This document shows, one piece after another, positions 16,201 through 24,959 of a stretch of DNA of 64,000 nt. Position 1 is the stretch's first letter. Each line of letters opens with the position of its first letter. The position numbers were made by a program, and so were the translations under genes. The stretch is from Allohoeflea poritis (GTDB lineage: Bacteria; Pseudomonadota; Alphaproteobacteria; Rhizobiales; Rhizobiaceae): positions 147,607-211,606 of the forward strand of contig NZ_JAPJZH010000011.1 in NCBI RefSeq assembly GCF_027889715.1. Direction: 5' to 3'. The notes under the pieces were generated by a model. The model was given only the letters and a program-made list of their open reading frames with translations. It searched no databases and was not told where the DNA came from.

Positions 16201-16947
16201 CTACGAGCCTGATCCGGCAGCGGGCTTTGTGAACCCGTAGGGCCCGAGCGCCCCATCCGCTGCCTGTGCACGCAGGAATGCATAAAAGTCCCGCGCATCC
16301 TCATGGGCGTTTGCGGTCAGGGCCGCCGGATAGACAATGGGCGCATGCGTTTCCGGCGGGAAGATATAGGCAACCGCGACATCCTCGCTCAGCTCGGCAT
16401 CCGAACCGTAGACAATGGCAAAGGCGACATCGCCGCGCGCCGCCAGCGCCATGGCGACACGCACATTCTCACCGAAGGCCGCCATTGGCCGCAGGTCTTC
16501 CCACAGGCCGAGTTGGTCAAGTGCCTGCGCGGTGTAGACGCCCGCCGGCACATGCGCGGGATCGCCCATGGCGAAACGGCCGGAACGCAGGAGCGGCTCG
16601 GGATCGACAGGTGGAGCAATCGCGCCATCGCCGGTGACGACGACGAGTGTGTTGCCGGCGATGTTCGTGCGGCTCTCCACATCGATCAGCTTCCGGTCCT
16701 CGAGATAATCCATCCAGTCCGGATTTGCGGCGATGAAAAGATCCGCCGGCGCACCGGCTTCGATCTGCCGGGCCAGCGCGCCGGAACTGGCGACGGAGAC
16801 GACGACCGGATTTCCGGTCCGTTCCCGATAGGCGCGCGCCATCGCCTCCACGGCATCCTTCATGCTCGCGGCGGCGAAGACCAGCGTCCGCTCAGCCGAC
16901 TGGGCGGCCGAGGACAGGAGAAGCAGTGTCAGAAACAGCGCCGCCAT
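16201..16947 (-). CDS. modA: Molybdate ABC transporter periplasmic binding protein
   Basis: A 248-residue periplasmic protein: signal peptide MAALFLTLLLLSSAAQSAE, then the ModA core LVFAAASMKDAVEAMARAY, VVSVASSGALARQIEAGAPADLFIAANPDWMDYL and RFAMGDPAHVPAGVYTAQALD. Serine and aspartate residues in SMK, SSG and GDP regions contact molybdate in known ModA proteins. I chose ATG 16947; a GTG at 16953 is also in frame. First gene of modABC. No ModE box is recognised in the 100 bp upstream. Confidence 0.93.
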   Translation of the reverse strand: MAALFLTLLLLSSAAQSAERTLVFAAASMKDAVEAMARAYRERTGNPVVVSVASSGALARQIEAGAPADLFIAANPDWMDYLEDRKLIDVESRTNIAGNTLVVVTGDGAIAPPVDPEPLLRSGRFAMGDPAHVPAGVYTAQALDQLGLWEDLRPMAAFGENVRVAMALAARGDVAFAIVYGSDAELSEDVAVAYIFPPETHAPIVYPAALTANAHEDARDFYAFLRAQAADGALGPYGFTKPAAGSGS

Positions 16948-17050
16948 GCGCACCTGTGTGCCGTCCCTTCATCAGTTCAAGACGGCGCCGACATTAGAGC
17001 AATTGGCGTTGGAAAAGAACCATTTGGTGACTGCGATCGCCGCACTTGGT

Positions 17051-17752
17051 TTACGCCGACGCACCGGCCACCGTCGCCTCGATGTGATCCACCAGCGCAT
17101 CGTCAAGGCCGAGCCGCCCGGCAAGCATATCGAGATAGCCGCGTTCGGCGCGGGTGTTCGGATCGATGGCGAGCCGCGACGCGGTATAGAGCTCGACCCG
17201 CTGCTCCTCCGTTCGCGCGGCAACAATGATGTCGTCAAGCACGGTCGGCTCTTCCAGTTCGCTGTTGATGAAGGCCTGCGCGTCATCGGCAATTCCGGAA
17301 ACGGCCAGCTTGTCGGCTATGCGGCCCCGCTCGCTTTCGTCCACATGGCCGTCGCTCCGCGCCGCCGCGATCATCGCCCGCATCAGGGCAAGGGCGAAAT
17401 CGTCGTTGATCGTAGCCACATCCGTATCGAAACCCGATTGCTCGGCTTCCGGCACGATATCGGCTTCGATCTGCGGCGGGGTCGCCTGCTCGGGCGATTT
17501 GCCGGCCTTGTAGTTCTTGTAGGCCTGGTAACCCAGCCCGGCGACCACGGCGAGACCGCCCAGTTTCAGGGCCGACCCCGTGACCGACCGGCCGGTGCTG
17601 GTGCCCAGAAGGACGGCGGCTATGGCGCCGGTCGCCAGGGGATTGTCCTTGGCAAGCTGCACCGCCTGCCCGGCCTTGCCGCGCACGGTGTCCTCGGTGC
17701 CGGGGACCTTTGAACCGAGAAACTGATCGAGAAGCTGCTTTGGATCGAACAT
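17051..17752 (-). CDS. DUF533 (YebE/TerB-like) membrane-associated protein
   Basis: A 233-residue protein of the YebE/DUF533 family. It opens MFDPKQLLDQFLGS, has a glycine/alanine-rich hydrophobic stretch (about residues 39-78, ATGAIAAVLLGTSTGR and ALKLGGLAVVAGLGYQAYKNY) and ends in a TerB-like helical domain (about 115-233: ALMRAMIAAARSDGHVDESERGRI). The Asp/Glu-rich GHVDESE motif is the metal-binding-like element of TerB folds. Function is not established for the family. It stands alone with about 100 bp of non-coding DNA on each side. Confidence 0.78.
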   Translation of the reverse strand: MFDPKQLLDQFLGSKVPGTEDTVRGKAGQAVQLAKDNPLATGAIAAVLLGTSTGRSVTGSALKLGGLAVVAGLGYQAYKNYKAGKSPEQATPPQIEADIVPEAEQSGFDTDVATINDDFALALMRAMIAAARSDGHVDESERGRIADKLAVSGIADDAQAFINSELEEPTVLDDIIVAARTEEQRVELYTASRLAIDPNTRAERGYLDMLAGRLGLDDALVDHIEATVAGASA

Positions 17753-17859
17753 GGAGCCGCCTTTCTGAAGAAATTTTCTCCAGCATCAGATAAGTACGGC
17801 ATTCGGAGATTCAAACCCGCCGCAGGCGACAAACGCATTCCGGATTGAAAAATCCGCTA

Positions 17860-18498
17860 TCAGCCGGCAAGCTTCGACGCATCCGCCGCAAGCGCGGTGA
17901 TCGCCGCCCAGTCGCCAGCCTCGACCAGGTTCTTCGGCGCGACCCAGGAGCCGCCGACGCAAACCACATTCGGCAAGGCCAGATAGGTTCCGGCACTCGC
18001 CGCGGTAATGCCGCCCGTCGGACAGAAACTGATACCGCCGAAAGGCGAGGCAAGCGATTTGAGATAGGCGGCACCACCGGCCTGTTCCGCCGGAAAGAAC
18101 TTCATTACGGCATAGCCTTCCTCGCGCAATGCCATGATCTCGCTTGGCGTCGCCGCGCCGGGCAGCATGGGCACATCGGAACGAGCGGCGGCATCAAGCA
18201 GTTCCTGGGTCGTTCCGGGGCTGACGATAAACTGCGAACCAGCCTTCACGGCAGCCTCATACTGGCGCGCATTCAAAATGGTGCCGGCGCCGACCTCGGC
18301 GCCCTCGACTTCGTCCGCAACCGCCTTGATCGCGTCCAGCGCCGCCTCCGTGCGCAGCGTGATCTCGATCGCTTTCAGCCCGCCCTCGACCAACGCGCGG
18401 GCAAGCGGAACGACTGTTGCCGCATTGTCGACCACCAGCACGGGTACGACCGGCTGCAGTTGCAGGATCGACAACAGTTTTTCGGTTTTCTTGCCCAT
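17860..18498 (-). CDS. eda: 2-dehydro-3-deoxy-phosphogluconate (KDPG) aldolase
   Basis: A 212-residue class I aldolase of the Entner-Doudoroff pathway, cleaving KDPG to pyruvate and glyceraldehyde 3-phosphate. Visible features are [14 protein letters not shown] (catalytic Glu), [25 protein letters not shown], and the Schiff-base lysine in [12 protein letters not shown], followed by the phosphate loop PTGGITAAS and [13 protein letters not shown] 18498 starts the canonical [23 protein letters not shown]; the longer frame upstream is not conserved. It is not next to edd or zwf here and is divergent from trhO. Confidence 0.93.
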   Translation of the reverse strand: MGKKTEKLLSILQLQPVVPVLVVDNAATVVPLARALVEGGLKAIEITLRTEAALDAIKAVADEVEGAEVGAGTILNARQYEAAVKAGSQFIVSPGTTQELLDAAARSDVPMLPGAATPSEIMALREEGYAVMKFFPAEQAGGAAYLKSLASPFGGISFCPTGGITAASAGTYLALPNVVCVGGSWVAPKNLVEAGDWAAITALAADASKLAG

Positions 18499-18652
18499 TT
18501 CGCGCCACCTGGAGTTTTTCAATCGATTAACCCGCGGCGGCAACGTTGTCCACCGCGCGGGTGACAAAATTCGCGTCATAGTTGGCGGCCTCCATGCCGC
18601 GCCCATAGACACGGCGATTGCGCACCGGCAAAAGAAACGCTATGGCCAACCG

Positions 18653-19594
18653 ATGACCGATATCGACGGCAATGCCAGCGCGGCAGAAGGCGGATTCCTG
18701 GTCGCCGCGCTCTATCATTTCACACCGCTGCCGCACTTCGAGGCCCTGCAGCAAAAGATCCAGGCTGCCTGTGACGATCACGGGGTCAAGGGAACGCTGC
18801 TGCTCGCCGACGAAGGTATCAACGGAACAATCGCGGGCTCTGACGCGGGCATCGCGGCGGTGCTCGCCTTCCTGCGCGCCATTCCCGAATTCGCGGATCT
18901 GGAACACAAGGAAAGCCGCGCCGCGAAAAAGCCGTTCCACCGCATGAAAGTGCGCCTCAAGAAAGAGATCGTCACGATGGGCGTTGAGGGCATCGACCCG
19001 CTCGAAAGCGTCGGAACCTATGTCGACCCGGGGGAATGGAACGCACTGATCAGCGATCCGGATACCATCGTGATCGACACGCGCAACGACTACGAGACGG
19101 CCATCGGAACCTTTCGGGGCGCACTCGACCCGCACACGAAGACATTCCGCGAGTTCCCGGACTGGGTGCGCAACAATACCGGCCTGCACAACAAGCCGAA
19201 AATCGCCATGTATTGCACCGGCGGCATCCGCTGCGAGAAAGCCTCCGCCTTCATGAAGGCAGAGGGCTTCGAGGATGTCTTTCATCTCAAGGGCGGCATC
19301 CTGAAATATCTGGAGGAAGTCCCGGAAGAAGAGAGCCTGTGGAATGGGGCCTGCTTCGTCTTCGACGAGCGCGTTTCGGTGACCCACGGACTGCGGCAGG
19401 GCGACCACACGCTTTGCCGGGCCTGCCGCCATCCGCTGACACGGCGGGAGGTCGCGGATCCGGCCTTCGAGGATGGCGTTTCCTGCCCCTATTGCATCAA
19501 TGAGCGCAGCGCCGACGACCGTGCCCGTTACCGCGAACGCCAGAAGCAGGTGGCCCTCGCCAAAAAACGCGGCAAGGCCCATATCGGTCGATAA
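18653..19594 (+). CDS. trhO: tRNA uridine(34) hydroxylase, rhodanese-like TrhO
   Basis: A 313-residue protein of the TrhO (YceA) family, which makes 5-hydroxyuridine at tRNA position 34 using oxygen. An N-terminal acylphosphatase-like UPF0176 domain ([18 protein letters not shown]... [16 protein letters not shown]) leads into a rhodanese domain with the catalytic Cys188 in [12 protein letters not shown]. The C-terminus carries paired cysteines ([15 protein letters not shown]) like a zinc knuckle. ATG 18653 was chosen because an earlier ATG runs into a stop after three codons. Confidence 0.9.
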   Translation: MTDIDGNASAAEGGFLVAALYHFTPLPHFEALQQKIQAACDDHGVKGTLLLADEGINGTIAGSDAGIAAVLAFLRAIPEFADLEHKESRAAKKPFHRMKVRLKKEIVTMGVEGIDPLESVGTYVDPGEWNALISDPDTIVIDTRNDYETAIGTFRGALDPHTKTFREFPDWVRNNTGLHNKPKIAMYCTGGIRCEKASAFMKAEGFEDVFHLKGGILKYLEEVPEEESLWNGACFVFDERVSVTHGLRQGDHTLCRACRHPLTRREVADPAFEDGVSCPYCINERSADDRARYRERQKQVALAKKRGKAHIGR

Positions 19595-19598
19595 CCGA

Positions 19599-19624
19599 AA
19601 AGGGCGATCCGAAGACCGCCCTTT
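19599..19624. terminator. Bidirectional hairpin between trhO and the iron-binding protein gene
   Basis: An 8-bp stem (19599-19606 with 19617-19624) and 10-nt loop between two converging genes. The flanks are A/T-rich for only three to four bases each side, so it is a modest terminator in both directions. Confidence 0.5.
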
Positions 19625-19654
19625 GGAAATCGCTATTACTGCTTTGAATCGCCG

Positions 19655-20680
19655 TCAGTTGTTGAAGCCGACCTTGTCCACAAGCTCGGAGGCTTTCGGA
19701 CGGTTCTTGGCGATCTCGGCAAGCGGCAGCTTGTCCGGATTGATGTCGCCGAAATTCTTCACCGTGTCCGAGGCCTGGGCGTTCGGATCGACCGGGTATT
19801 CATAGACGCGTTCTGCGTAAAGCTCCTGGCCCTTGGGGCTGGCAAGGAATTCCATCAGCTTGACGGCGTCGTCCTTGTTGGGCGCATGCTTGGCGAGCGC
19901 CATGCCGGAGATATTGACATGGGTGCCGCGGTCGCCGGAATTGGGGAACAGCACCTTGATGGCATTGGCCCAGTCCTTCTGCTCCGGCTCTTTTTCATTG
20001 TTCTGCATCAGGCCGACATAATAGGTGTTGCCGATGCCGATATCGCATTCGCCGGCAAAGACGCCCTTGGCCTGCGCGCGGTCATTGCCGTTCGGCTTGC
20101 GGGCCAGATTGTCCTTGACGCCGGTCAGCCATTTTTCGGTTTCTTCCTCGCCGTGATGGGCGATCATCGAAGCGACCAGCGCGACATTGTAGATGTGCTG
20201 TCCGCTGCGGATGCAGATCTTGCCCTTCCATTTCGGGTCCGCCAGTTCCTCATAGCTGATCGTGTCCTGCGGAACGCGGTCCTTGGAGGCATAGACGACA
20301 CGGCCGCGCGTTGTCAGACCGTACCAGTGTCCTTCCGGATCACGATAGTTTTCCGGGATCGTGCCGTTGATGGCGGCGCTGTCGACCGGCTGCGTGACGC
20401 CCTCGTCCTTTGCGTTGCTGAGCCGGCCGATATCGACCGTCAGGATCAGGTCGGCTGGCGAATTCTCGCCCTCGGCCTTCATGCGCTCGACGAGGCCCTT
20501 GTTCAGGAACAGGACATTCGTCTTGACGCCCGTTTCCTCGGTAAAGGCTTCGAGCAGGGGCGCGATGAGGTCCGGTTGACGGTAGGAATAGATATTGACT
20601 TCCGCCGCAAGCGCCGTCGTTCCAACCGAGGCCGCAATCAGGGCGCTCAATCCGGCTGCATGGATCGATTTGACGTGCAT
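19655..20680 (-). CDS. Ferric iron ABC transporter periplasmic binding protein (FbpA/FutA type)
   Basis: A 341-residue secreted binding protein. After the signal peptide MHVKSIHAAGLSALIAASVGTTALA, the mature protein starts AEVNIYSYRQPDLIAPLLEAF, the FutA/FbpA opening whose YSYR tyrosine binds Fe(III); further tyrosines lie in the GNTYYVGLM segment, the usual paired ligands. No permease or ATPase gene is adjacent, so it may work with components encoded elsewhere. It is divergent from rirA, with a TGA-N9-TCA iron-responsive operator-like site in between (20758-20772). ATG 20680 was chosen over 20716 because it starts the signal peptide. Confidence 0.88.
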   Translation of the reverse strand: MHVKSIHAAGLSALIAASVGTTALAAEVNIYSYRQPDLIAPLLEAFTEETGVKTNVLFLNKGLVERMKAEGENSPADLILTVDIGRLSNAKDEGVTQPVDSAAINGTIPENYRDPEGHWYGLTTRGRVVYASKDRVPQDTISYEELADPKWKGKICIRSGQHIYNVALVASMIAHHGEEETEKWLTGVKDNLARKPNGNDRAQAKGVFAGECDIGIGNTYYVGLMQNNEKEPEQKDWANAIKVLFPNSGDRGTHVNISGMALAKHAPNKDDAVKLMEFLASPKGQELYAERVYEYPVDPNAQASDTVKNFGDINPDKLPLAEIAKNRPKASELVDKVGFNN

Positions 20681-20757
20681 TTTGGTTCCCTTACTTATGG
20701 AGAATGACGATAACATGAGGCTGATACTCTATTTTTATAGCGCCGCGCAACGAAAGA

Positions 20758-20772
20758 TGAGAAAAAACGTCA
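20758..20772. promoter_or_regulatory. Candidate iron-responsive operator (TGA-N9-TCA)
   Basis: TGAGAAAAAACGTCA fits the RirA-bound iron-responsive operator TGA-N9-TCA described in rhizobia. It is 78 bp upstream of the iron-binding protein gene and is the expected place for RirA repression. The motif is short, so chance occurrence is possible. Confidence 0.5.
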
Positions 20773-20885
20773 ATTTTTTTTCGCCATTTATAATGGTTCT
20801 AATAAGTCGATGATTTCTTGTGATTATTGTCGATTTTTTGACGTGAAAAGCGGCTCCGGCCTGTAATCAGATGAATTGCAAAAAC

Positions 20886-20921
20886 TTGACAAAAAAAATC
20901 CCGTTAAATAGAACGATTCTA
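20886..20921 (+). promoter_or_regulatory. rirA promoter with palindrome over the -10
   Basis: TTGACA (20886-20891) and TAGAAC (20909-20914) are spaced by exactly 17 bp, giving a strong sigma-70-type promoter about 40 nt upstream of rirA. The -10 is embedded in the perfect dyad TAGAA-CGA-TTCTA (20909-20921), which would let a bound repressor, perhaps RirA itself or another Rrf2/IscR protein, block polymerase. Confidence 0.6.
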
Positions 20922-20962
20922 AATTCAATCAGAATTGCGCACGGTAGTGCCACGGAGAAAAC

Positions 20963-21427
20963 ATGCGGGTAACGAAGCAGACCAATTACGCGGTGCGGAT
21001 GCTGATGTATTGCGCCGCCGATCCGCACGATCTGAGCCGCGTGCCCGAGATCGCCAGGGCATACGGTGTCTCCGAACTGTTCCTGTTCAAGATCCTCAAG
21101 CCCCTCGTCAAGGCCGGCATCGTTGAGACGGTCCGTGGCCGCAATGGCGGCATTCGCCTGGGCCGGCCGGCGGACAAGATCAGCCTGTTCGACGTCATTC
21201 GCGTCACCGAGGACAGCTTCGCGATGGCGGAGTGTTTTGAAAACGATGCCGCCGAATGCCCGCTGGTCGACAGCTGCGCGCTGAACTCGGCGTGGCGCGA
21301 GGCGCTGAACGCGTTTCTCGGCGTGCTGGCGACCTATTCCATTGCCGATCTGGCGGCGGCGCGCTTCAATATCGGCAGCCGCCTCGGGCTGGACGATCTG
21401 CCGGCGGTGGCGAACGGCACGTCCTGA
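20963..21427 (+). CDS. rirA: Rhizobial iron regulator RirA (Rrf2 family)
   Basis: A 154-residue Rrf2-type regulator. The N-terminus MRVTKQTNYAVRMLMYCAA, the winged-helix VPEIARAYGVSELFLFKILKPL and GRNGGIRLGRP follow rhizobial RirA closely. Cys91, Cys99 and Cys105 (in AECFEND, ECPLV and DSCAL) are at the positions that hold the RirA Fe-S cluster. With iron the cluster-bound form represses iron-uptake genes. Its neighbour, divergently transcribed, is a ferric-iron binding protein. GGAG precedes the ATG by 6 nt. The C-terminus is slightly shorter than in Rhizobium. Confidence 0.92.
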   Translation: MRVTKQTNYAVRMLMYCAADPHDLSRVPEIARAYGVSELFLFKILKPLVKAGIVETVRGRNGGIRLGRPADKISLFDVIRVTEDSFAMAECFENDAAECPLVDSCALNSAWREALNAFLGVLATYSIADLAAARFNIGSRLGLDDLPAVANGTS

Positions 21428-21437
21428 CCCTCGGAAT

Positions 21438-22109
21438 TCAGAAATAGGCCAGCGGATCGACCCCGATCAGGTCGCCATGCAAGGCGAGCATAAGGACATA
21501 AAGCGCGAGGCCGGCGGCGGTTTCGATAGCTAAACGCGGCGAAAGCGCCCTGCTGAGCCGGTCGCCGAACGATCCCGAACTCACCGACATCGCTTGCGCG
21601 AAGACATCTTCGGGCAGGCGCCGGCGTGCGCGCGCCTCGAGCGCCGGCCTGCTGATAACACAAAACACGGCAAAGCTGGCAAACATGACGACGCCCACCG
21701 CATCGCCATTGGCAAGCAGATGGGCAACGGACCAGAGAAACAGCGCCCATAAAACGGGATGGCGCGTCAGTGCCGATATGCCCGGGTGCCGTGGATCAAT
21801 CGTCCCGCCGCGCAGGCTTATCGAAACCGGCTGGGGCCGTGTCGCGCCGCAGGACAGAAGCACCGCCGCGATCGCGGTCAGAACAAGCGCAATGACGACG
21901 GAAAGACGTGTCGTCGGCCAGAGTGCGATATGCGGCGCCCGTGTCGCCGCAGAGATCAGCCACGCCAGCAAAGCAAGCGACAACAACGAATAGAGGACCA
22001 GATAGGCGCGCCGGCCCAGACGGCCGATCAGCGTATCACGCAGACCGCTGCGCGCCGGAAGCACATGCGCGCCGATAAACACCAGAAAGGCGGCAGCGAA
22101 TTCCATCAT
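21438..22109 (-). CDS. NnrU family membrane protein
   Basis: A 223-residue membrane protein with about six helices. The central IDPRHPGISALTRHPVLWALFLWSVAHLLANGDAVGVVMF (residues about 105-145) is the NnrU/isoprenylcysteine-methyltransferase-like motif (TRHP, H, NGD). NnrU proteins were first linked to nitric oxide metabolism, but no nitrite or NO reductase gene is near. It is convergent with rirA at 10 bp. Function in this organism is unknown. Confidence 0.82.
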   Translation of the reverse strand: MMEFAAAFLVFIGAHVLPARSGLRDTLIGRLGRRAYLVLYSLLSLALLAWLISAATRAPHIALWPTTRLSVVIALVLTAIAAVLLSCGATRPQPVSISLRGGTIDPRHPGISALTRHPVLWALFLWSVAHLLANGDAVGVVMFASFAVFCVISRPALEARARRRLPEDVFAQAMSVSSGSFGDRLSRALSPRLAIETAAGLALYVLMLALHGDLIGVDPLAYF

Positions 22110-22188
22110 CGACAGCGGCCCTCGACATCACCCCTTCATAGGCGAAGGGAGGGATCGCAAAAAGGTGCTGCGGATGCGGCCAAATCGC

Positions 22189-22641
22189 TCAGAGTTCCTT
22201 CAGGCAGTCGATACAGGTCTTGCGGATCGCATGGAGCTCGCCAAGCGTGTCGTCGATCATCGCGCGTTTCCGTTCCAGTTCTTCGATCGCCTTGCCCGAC
22301 TCGCTGACGACATATTCCAGCTGAGACTTCTGCCCCTCTCCATGCTCGCCGTAAAGATCGAGGAAATGCCGGATTTGTGCGAGCGTCGAGCCGATCGCCT
22401 TGGCGCGCAGGATCAGCGCAAGCCGTGCCCGGTCGCGCCTTGTATAGACGCGGGCCCCATTCACCCGTGCCGGATGAATGAGATCCTTGTTTTCATAGAA
22501 ACGGATCGTGCGGGTGGTGATGCCGAATTCCTCGGCAAGTTCCGCGATCCCGAAGAGATCGCGGCCCTCCTCGGCCGGCCGCGGCTCGATCACCGCAACA
22601 CCGCCGCTGTCCGCACGCCCGCCCTGGTCAGCCTGACTCAC
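22189..22641 (-). CDS. MerR family transcriptional regulator
   Basis: A 150-residue MerR protein. The winged HTH covers about residues 29-75 (DLFGIAELAEEFGITTRTIRFYENKDLI, ARVNGARVYTRRDRARL), followed by a dimerisation coiled coil (about 100-140) ending in CIDCLKEL. The two C-terminal cysteines are probably structural. It appears to start at a GTG (22641), 3 bp after the SCP2-like gene with which it shares a transcript; the first 28 residues are not conserved. It is encoded divergently from an acyl-CoA dehydrogenase, as in LiuR-type regulators of fatty- or branched-chain acyl-CoA breakdown. Confidence 0.82.
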   Translation of the reverse strand: MSQADQGGRADSGGVAVIEPRPAEEGRDLFGIAELAEEFGITTRTIRFYENKDLIHPARVNGARVYTRRDRARLALILRAKAIGSTLAQIRHFLDLYGEHGEGQKSQLEYVVSESGKAIEELERKRAMIDDTLGELHAIRKTCIDCLKEL

Positions 22642-22644
22642 CGG

Positions 22645-22926
22645 CTAGAGCACCTGACCGAGCTTCATGGCGACGCTCATGTCGCCATCCACCTTGAGCT
22701 TGCCCTGCATGAATGCGCCTGTCGGATCGAGTTCGCCGGCGACAATCGATTGCAGGTCTTCGAGGCTGACACTGATCGTGCAGTCCGCTTCCTGGTCTTC
22801 CGTGCTGATGCTCTGATTGTCGATAACCAGCACGCCGTCGTCGCCGCAATCGAATTTGACGACACTGTCAAAGGATCCTTCGGCGACGCGGTCTTTCATC
22901 GATTCCGCAAGTTCAGCAACACTCAT
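22645..22926 (-). CDS. SCP2 sterol-binding domain protein
   Basis: A 93-residue single-domain SCP2 protein. DGVLVIDNQSISTEDQEADCTISVSLEDLQSIVAGELDPTGAFMQGKLKVDGDMSVAMKLGQVL is the diagnostic second half. SCP2 domains hold acyl-CoAs, fatty acids or other lipids in a hydrophobic tunnel. Upstream of and co-transcribed with the MerR regulator; divergent from the acyl-CoA dehydrogenase, which makes a lipid/acyl-CoA role likely. ATG 22926 chosen; the open frame extends upstream without similarity. Confidence 0.85.
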   Translation of the reverse strand: MSVAELAESMKDRVAEGSFDSVVKFDCGDDGVLVIDNQSISTEDQEADCTISVSLEDLQSIVAGELDPTGAFMQGKLKVDGDMSVAMKLGQVL

Positions 22927-23016
22927 TTCCGTACTCCTTGGCTTTGGTGTGTTTGTCCCAATGATATACGCACACCGGCACTTCGCTGCAACGAGTTTTC
23001 GCATAGCCGAATTGAT

Positions 23017-23030
23017 TGACCTATACGTCA
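23017..23030. promoter_or_regulatory. Candidate MerR operator in the divergent intergenic region
   Basis: TGAC-CTATAC-GTCA is a dyad with 4-bp arms lying midway between the SCP2/MerR pair and the acyl-CoA dehydrogenase. Its TACGTCA half resembles half-sites reported for LiuR-type MerR regulators. Placement is convincing; the motif is short. Confidence 0.4.
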
Positions 23031-23117
23031 GATAGTGAAATGATCGCCCGGCCCGCCCGGCGAAGAGAAGAATTGTCAGGGCGCGAATGGGCCGACAAGG
23101 GCGACGAGGAGGAACGG

Positions 23118-24269
23118 ATGCAGCTCACCGAGGAACACGAGCAACTGCGTAACACGGTCACCCGGTTCGTCGACACGGAGATCAATCCCTTTGTCGACGA
23201 GTGGGAAGCAGCGGAGCAGTTTCCGGCCCATGAAGTGTTTGCAAAACTCGGTGCACTCGGCCTGCTCGGCATCAAATACGATCCCGACTGCGGCGGCCTG
23301 GGCCTCGACTTTTCCTATTCCATGGTGATGGCGGAAGCTCTGGGCAGCGTTCACTGCGGCGCCGTACCGATGGCCATCGGTGTCCAGACCGACATGTGCA
23401 CACCGGCGCTCGACCGCTTCGGCACCGAGGAGTTGAAGCGGGAATGGCTGGCGCCATCCATCGCCGGAGAAATGGTCGGATGTATCGGTGTCTCCGAAGC
23501 CGGCGGCGGCTCGGACGTTGCCGCCATCCGGACGACGGCCACGATTGACGGCGGCGATTATGTCATCAACGGCTCGAAAATGTGGATCACCAATGGCCTG
23601 CAGGCCGACTGGTGCTGCCTTCTGGCCAACACCGGCGAAGGCGCCGTGCACAAGAACAAGTCGCTGATCATCGTTCCGCTCAATGCCAAAGGCGTCGAAC
23701 GCCAGAAGATCCACAAGATCGGCATGCATGCCTCCGACACGGCGCAGCTTTTCTTCGACAATGTGCGCGTGCCGAGGCGAAACCTGATCGGCCAGGAGGG
23801 CATGGGTTTCACCATGCAGATGATGCAGTTCCAGGAAGAACGGTTGTGGGTGGCGGCATCAAGCCTTCTGGCGCTGGACCGGCTGATCGACCTGACCATC
23901 GAATATACGCGCGAGCGCAAGACGTTCGGGCGAGCGGTCCTCGACAATCAGGTCGTGCATTTCCGGCTCGCCGAACTGCGGACCGAGGTCGAGGCCCTGC
24001 GCGCGCTGACCTGGCGCGCGGTCGACGAATATGTGCGCGGCAAGGACGTGACGAAAACCGCCTCGATGGCCAAGCTGAAGAGCGGACGCCTCTACCGCGA
24101 AGTGGCCGATTCCTGTCTGCAATACTGGGGCGGCATGGGCTTCACCGCCGACAATCCGATCAGCCGCGCCTATCGCGACGGGCGTGTGGCATCCATCGGC
24201 GGCGGCGCCGACGAAATCATGCTCGGCATCATCAGCAAGCTGGAGGGCACCCTGCCCGCCGGTGGCTGA
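23118..24269 (+). CDS. Acyl-CoA dehydrogenase family protein
   Basis: A 383-residue FAD enzyme of the acyl-CoA dehydrogenase family, catalysing alpha,beta-dehydrogenation of an acyl-CoA with electrons passed to ETF. The start MQLTEEHEQLRNTVTRFVDTEI is canonical and preceded by GAGGAGG; a longer frame from 23016 is rejected. Family signatures are GCIGVSEAGGGSDVAAIRTTA (FAD/substrate loop, residues about 118-138), SKMWITNG, QEERLWVAASSL, ERKTFGRAVLDNQ and the C-terminal QYWGGMGFTADNPISRAYRDGRV...GGADEIM. The substrate is not clear; the MerR/SCP2 neighbours suggest fatty or branched acyl-CoA. Confidence 0.88.
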   Translation: MQLTEEHEQLRNTVTRFVDTEINPFVDEWEAAEQFPAHEVFAKLGALGLLGIKYDPDCGGLGLDFSYSMVMAEALGSVHCGAVPMAIGVQTDMCTPALDRFGTEELKREWLAPSIAGEMVGCIGVSEAGGGSDVAAIRTTATIDGGDYVINGSKMWITNGLQADWCCLLANTGEGAVHKNKSLIIVPLNAKGVERQKIHKIGMHASDTAQLFFDNVRVPRRNLIGQEGMGFTMQMMQFQEERLWVAASSLLALDRLIDLTIEYTRERKTFGRAVLDNQVVHFRLAELRTEVEALRALTWRAVDEYVRGKDVTKTASMAKLKSGRLYREVADSCLQYWGGMGFTADNPISRAYRDGRVASIGGGADEIMLGIISKLEGTLPAGG

Positions 24270-24320
24270 CCGACGGAAACAACGGCATCCGGCGGCTGGC
24301 GAAGTCCCGCCGCCATCCGG

Positions 24321-24959
24321 TCATGAATTTCGCAGATATCCCCGCACAAGCTTGATCGCCTCGTCGAGGATCTGATCGGGATCGTATCTTCCGCTGTTCT
24401 GCATGAAATCGAACAATGCGCTGACCGCTTCCGAAATGACGCGCGCGCGCAGGCGTTGATCGCCGTCGAAATCGGGATCGGCCCGGCGCAGGAAATCCTC
24501 CAGCCGCTCGGCGACCGTTTCGAGCGCTTCCTGGCTAAGCTCCAAAAGAACCGGGGTCGAACGCAGCGCGCTCATCACGGCCGCGGAACCGCGTTGCTCG
24601 GCCCGCAATATTGCCAGATCGCGCAGCGATTCCGCGAAGTTTTCGACCCAGTCCCCGTCGCGCAGCAAAAGCGCATCGAATTGACCGCGCCGGATATCAT
24701 CGCGTTCGACGACAAAGCGGCGGCTCAATTCGGCAATGACCTGGTACTTGTTCGGGAAATAGCTGTAGACCGCCGCCACGTTGATTCCGGCGCGGTCCGC
24801 AATTTTCTGCATCGTTACGCCGGAAAAGCCCTCCTCCTCCAGCATGCTCACGGTCGCCTCGAGAATTTGGCGCACGGTCTCCCTTGAGCGTCGCTGCTTG
24901 GGCAGGCGACGCCCGGGCACAAGCAACGGATTGGATTTCTGACCCTGACCAGTTTCCAT
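24321..24959 (-). CDS. TetR family transcriptional regulator
   Basis: A 212-residue TetR protein. The HTH covers about residues 20-70 (RRSRETVRQILEATVSMLEEEGFSGVTMQKIADRAGINVAAVYSYFPNKYQVIAEL). The C-terminal ligand-binding domain is alpha-helical and resembles fatty-acid-type TetR regulators. It is convergent with the acyl-CoA dehydrogenase, so it may regulate that gene or an unlinked one; no symmetric operator was found in its own 5' region. Confidence 0.85.
   Translation of the reverse strand: METGQGQKSNPLLVPGRRLPKQRRSRETVRQILEATVSMLEEEGFSGVTMQKIADRAGINVAAVYSYFPNKYQVIAELSRRFVVERDDIRRGQFDALLLRDGDWVENFAESLRDLAILRAEQRGSAAVMSALRSTPVLLELSQEALETVAERLEDFLRRADPDFDGDQRLRARVISEAVSALFDFMQNSGRYDPDQILDEAIKLVRGYLRNS

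Noticed and set aside
16995..17004. TAGAGCAATT word resembling the MITE end
   Set aside because: Only 10 bases match and no partner inverted repeat follows; most likely chance or a very decayed remnant.
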